A program made the position numbers and the translations under genes. The notes beneath the pieces were generated by a model, which ran no database searches, had not been told where the DNA came from, and worked only from the letters and a program-made list of their open reading frames with translations. From an uncultured Ruminococcus sp. (GTDB lineage: Bacteria > Bacillota > Clostridia > Oscillospirales > Acutalibacteraceae): DNA of 6,022 nucleotides. The stretch lies in NCBI GenBank assembly GCA_902773165.1, contig CACYDO010000338.1, positions 1 to 6,022 on the forward strand. The letters run 5' to 3'. This document shows positions 4,703 through 6,022 of the stretch, in pieces. Every line of letters begins with the position of its first letter. Positions within the stretch are counted from its first letter, which is position 1.

Positions 4703-6022
4703 TCACAGCATATTCTCTACAATAGAAACGACCTCGGAAAGAGCAGGATCTATCTTCGAAATATCCTTAGCGCCTGCCATAGCCATTTCGGGCTTGCCGC
4801 CGCCGTTGCCGCCTGTGAGCTGTGCGACTGCCTTTGCAACAGCGCCTGCCTTTACGCCTGCTTTAACAGCGGACTTCGTGCAGGCTGCGGCGAACGTACC
4901 CTTGCCGCCTGTTTTTCCTGCAAGAACAACGACCGCTTCATCGTATTTTCCGATGATCTTGTCGCAGACATTTCTGAGCATATCGGCGTTAACGTCTTCG
5001 AGAACTCCCGTAAACACGCTGACGCTGCCTGCCTTTTTCTCGCTTGCGATGATCTTATCTACCATGCCCGAAGCAAGCTTGGAGTTAAGCTCGTCGATCT
5101 TTCTGTCCTTTTCGTGAAGAGCTTCCGCTGTTTTTTCACAGCCCTTTGCAAGCTCCCACGGATTCGGAATTTTAAGAGCGGCTGCCGAATCATGAATGAT
5201 ACCGATAAGGCTGCCGAGATATTCGAGAACTCCCGTTCCCGTAACGGCTTCAATTCTTCTTACGCCTGCCGCCGCCGACGCTTCGGAACGGATATGGAAC
5301 AAGCCGAGCTTTGACGTATTGTTTACGTGCGTACCGCCGCAGAACTCAACAGAGAAGTCGCTTGCCTTTACTACTCTTACGATATCGCCGTACTTCTCGC
5401 CGAAGAGAGCCATAGCGCCGAGCTTGCGTGCCTCTTCAATAGGCATTTCCGTGCTGGTTACTTCAATAGCTTCAAGGATCTTCTCATTTACAAGACTCTC
5501 TGTCTTGCTGATCTCCTCCGGCGTCATTGCGGAGAAATGAGTAAAGTCAAAGCGGAGCTTATCTTCCGTTACAAGCTGACCTGCCTGCTGAACGTGAGTT
5601 CCCAGTATTTCGCGCAGAGCTGCCTGGAGAAGATGTGCGGCAGTGTGGTTTCTCATAATATTCTCACGGCGTTCGCTGTCTACCTGAGCGCTTACCTCAG
5701 CGCCTGTGCTTGCCATACCCTTAATGATCTTTGCCTCGTGGAAGATAATGCCGTTGTTGTTTTTCTTTGTGTTAACAACCTCAGCAGTGAAATCACCGCA
5801 GGAGATAACGCCTGTATCGCCGATCTGACCGCCGCTTTCTGCATAGAAGGAGGTTCTGTCGAGGATAAGAATAACCTCGTCGCCCTCGTAAGCGGCTTCT
5901 GCTCTTTCGCCGTCCTTTACGATAGCGGACACCTTCGCGGAGCTTGTCATCTCGGTATAGCCTGTGAATTCTGTCTTTTCAACATCGGACAGATCGGTGG
6001 AATCGCTTATCCATGCGTCTGC
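4703..6022 (-). CDS. alaS: Alanyl-tRNA synthetase, C-terminal half (partial)
   Basis: The reading frame is open to the right edge of the window, so the N-terminus and aminoacylation domain lie outside. The 439 residues present correspond to roughly the second half of a protein of about 880. They cover the end of the tRNA-recognition region (TEFTGY at 17-22 of the fragment, DRTSFYAESGGQIGDTG at about 55-71), the editing domain, and the C-terminal C-Ala/DHHA1 region ending in a glycine-rich GGNGGGKPEMA segment. The editing-site zinc ligands are intact: HTAAH (fragment His126 and His130) and CGGTH (Cys228 and His232), with the same spacing as E. coli His564/Cys666. It should therefore both charge tRNA-Ala and clear Ser- or Gly-tRNA-Ala. 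An internal ATG at 5950 is not the start. Stop codon TGA at 4703-4705. The gene faces sigF tail to tail and is not expected to be co-regulated with it. Confidence 0.97.
   Translation of the reverse strand, partial: ADAWISDSTDLSDVEKTEFTGYTEMTSSAKVSAIVKDGERAEAAYEGDEVILILDRTSFYAESGGQIGDTGVISCGDFTAEVVNTKKNNNGIIFHEAKIIKGMASTGAEVSAQVDSERRENIMRNHTAAHLLQAALREILGTHVQQAGQLVTEDKLRFDFTHFSAMTPEEISKTESLVNEKILEAIEVTSTEMPIEEARKLGAMALFGEKYGDIVRVVKASDFSVEFCGGTHVNNTSKLGLFHIRSEASAAAGVRRIEAVTGTGVLEYLGSLIGIIHDSAAALKIPNPWELAKGCEKTAEALHEKDRKIDELNSKLASGMVDKIIASEKKAGSVSVFTGVLEDVNADMLRNVCDKIIGKYDEAVVVLAGKTGGKGTFAAACTKSAVKAGVKAGAVAKAVAQLTGGNGGGKPEMAMAGAKDISKIDPALSEVVSIVENML

Noticed and set aside
4599..5314. Long plus-strand open frames opposite alaS (172 and 237 codons)
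   Set aside because: They lie antisense to a well-conserved alaS frame, have no recognisable domain, and arise from the codon bias of the opposite strand.

Overview
The window looks like part of the chromosome of an endospore-forming Bacillota, most likely class Clostridia and perhaps a Ruminococcus/Oscillospiraceae-type gut anaerobe. The firm evidence is a complete spoIIAA-spoIIAB-sigF cassette. Good Shine-Dalgarno sites and moderate GC content agree with this. The family-level placement is inference from how the proteins read and was not tested by a search.

Layout from left to right. At 1-30 there is an intrinsic terminator for a plus-strand gene lying off the left edge. At 56-541 (minus) there is an Lrp/AsnC-type regulator with its own sigma-A-like promoter. 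The 542-818 gap holds an AT-rich leader, then a GC-richer structured stretch that may be a dispersed intergenic repeat. At 819-3028 (minus) there is a two-gene polysaccharide unit: a monotopic phosphoglycosyl transferase followed by a multi-pass O-antigen ligase/polymerase-like protein. A 113-bp divergent spacer (3029-3141) follows. At 3142-4595 (plus) lies the spoIIA operon. At 4596-4702 there is a convergent spacer with a strong 12-bp hairpin. From 4703 to the right edge (minus) is the 3' half of alaS, covering the editing and C-terminal domains.

How the genes work together. SpoIIAA, SpoIIAB and SigF form the partner-switching module that activates sigma-F in the forespore. SpoIIAB holds SigF and phosphorylates SpoIIAA; unphosphorylated SpoIIAA frees SigF. 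All key residues of the switch are present. The two polysaccharide genes are probably co-transcribed: one would load the first sugar phosphate onto undecaprenyl phosphate, the other would polymerise or ligate the glycan. Their divergence from spoIIA over a very short spacer raises the possibility of shared control, but nothing proves it. AlaS is a housekeeping gene.

I found no clear novel system. The items most worth a second look are the candidate dispersed repeat at about 605-795, the unusual neighbourhood of the spoIIA operon, and small departures from consensus in SigF.
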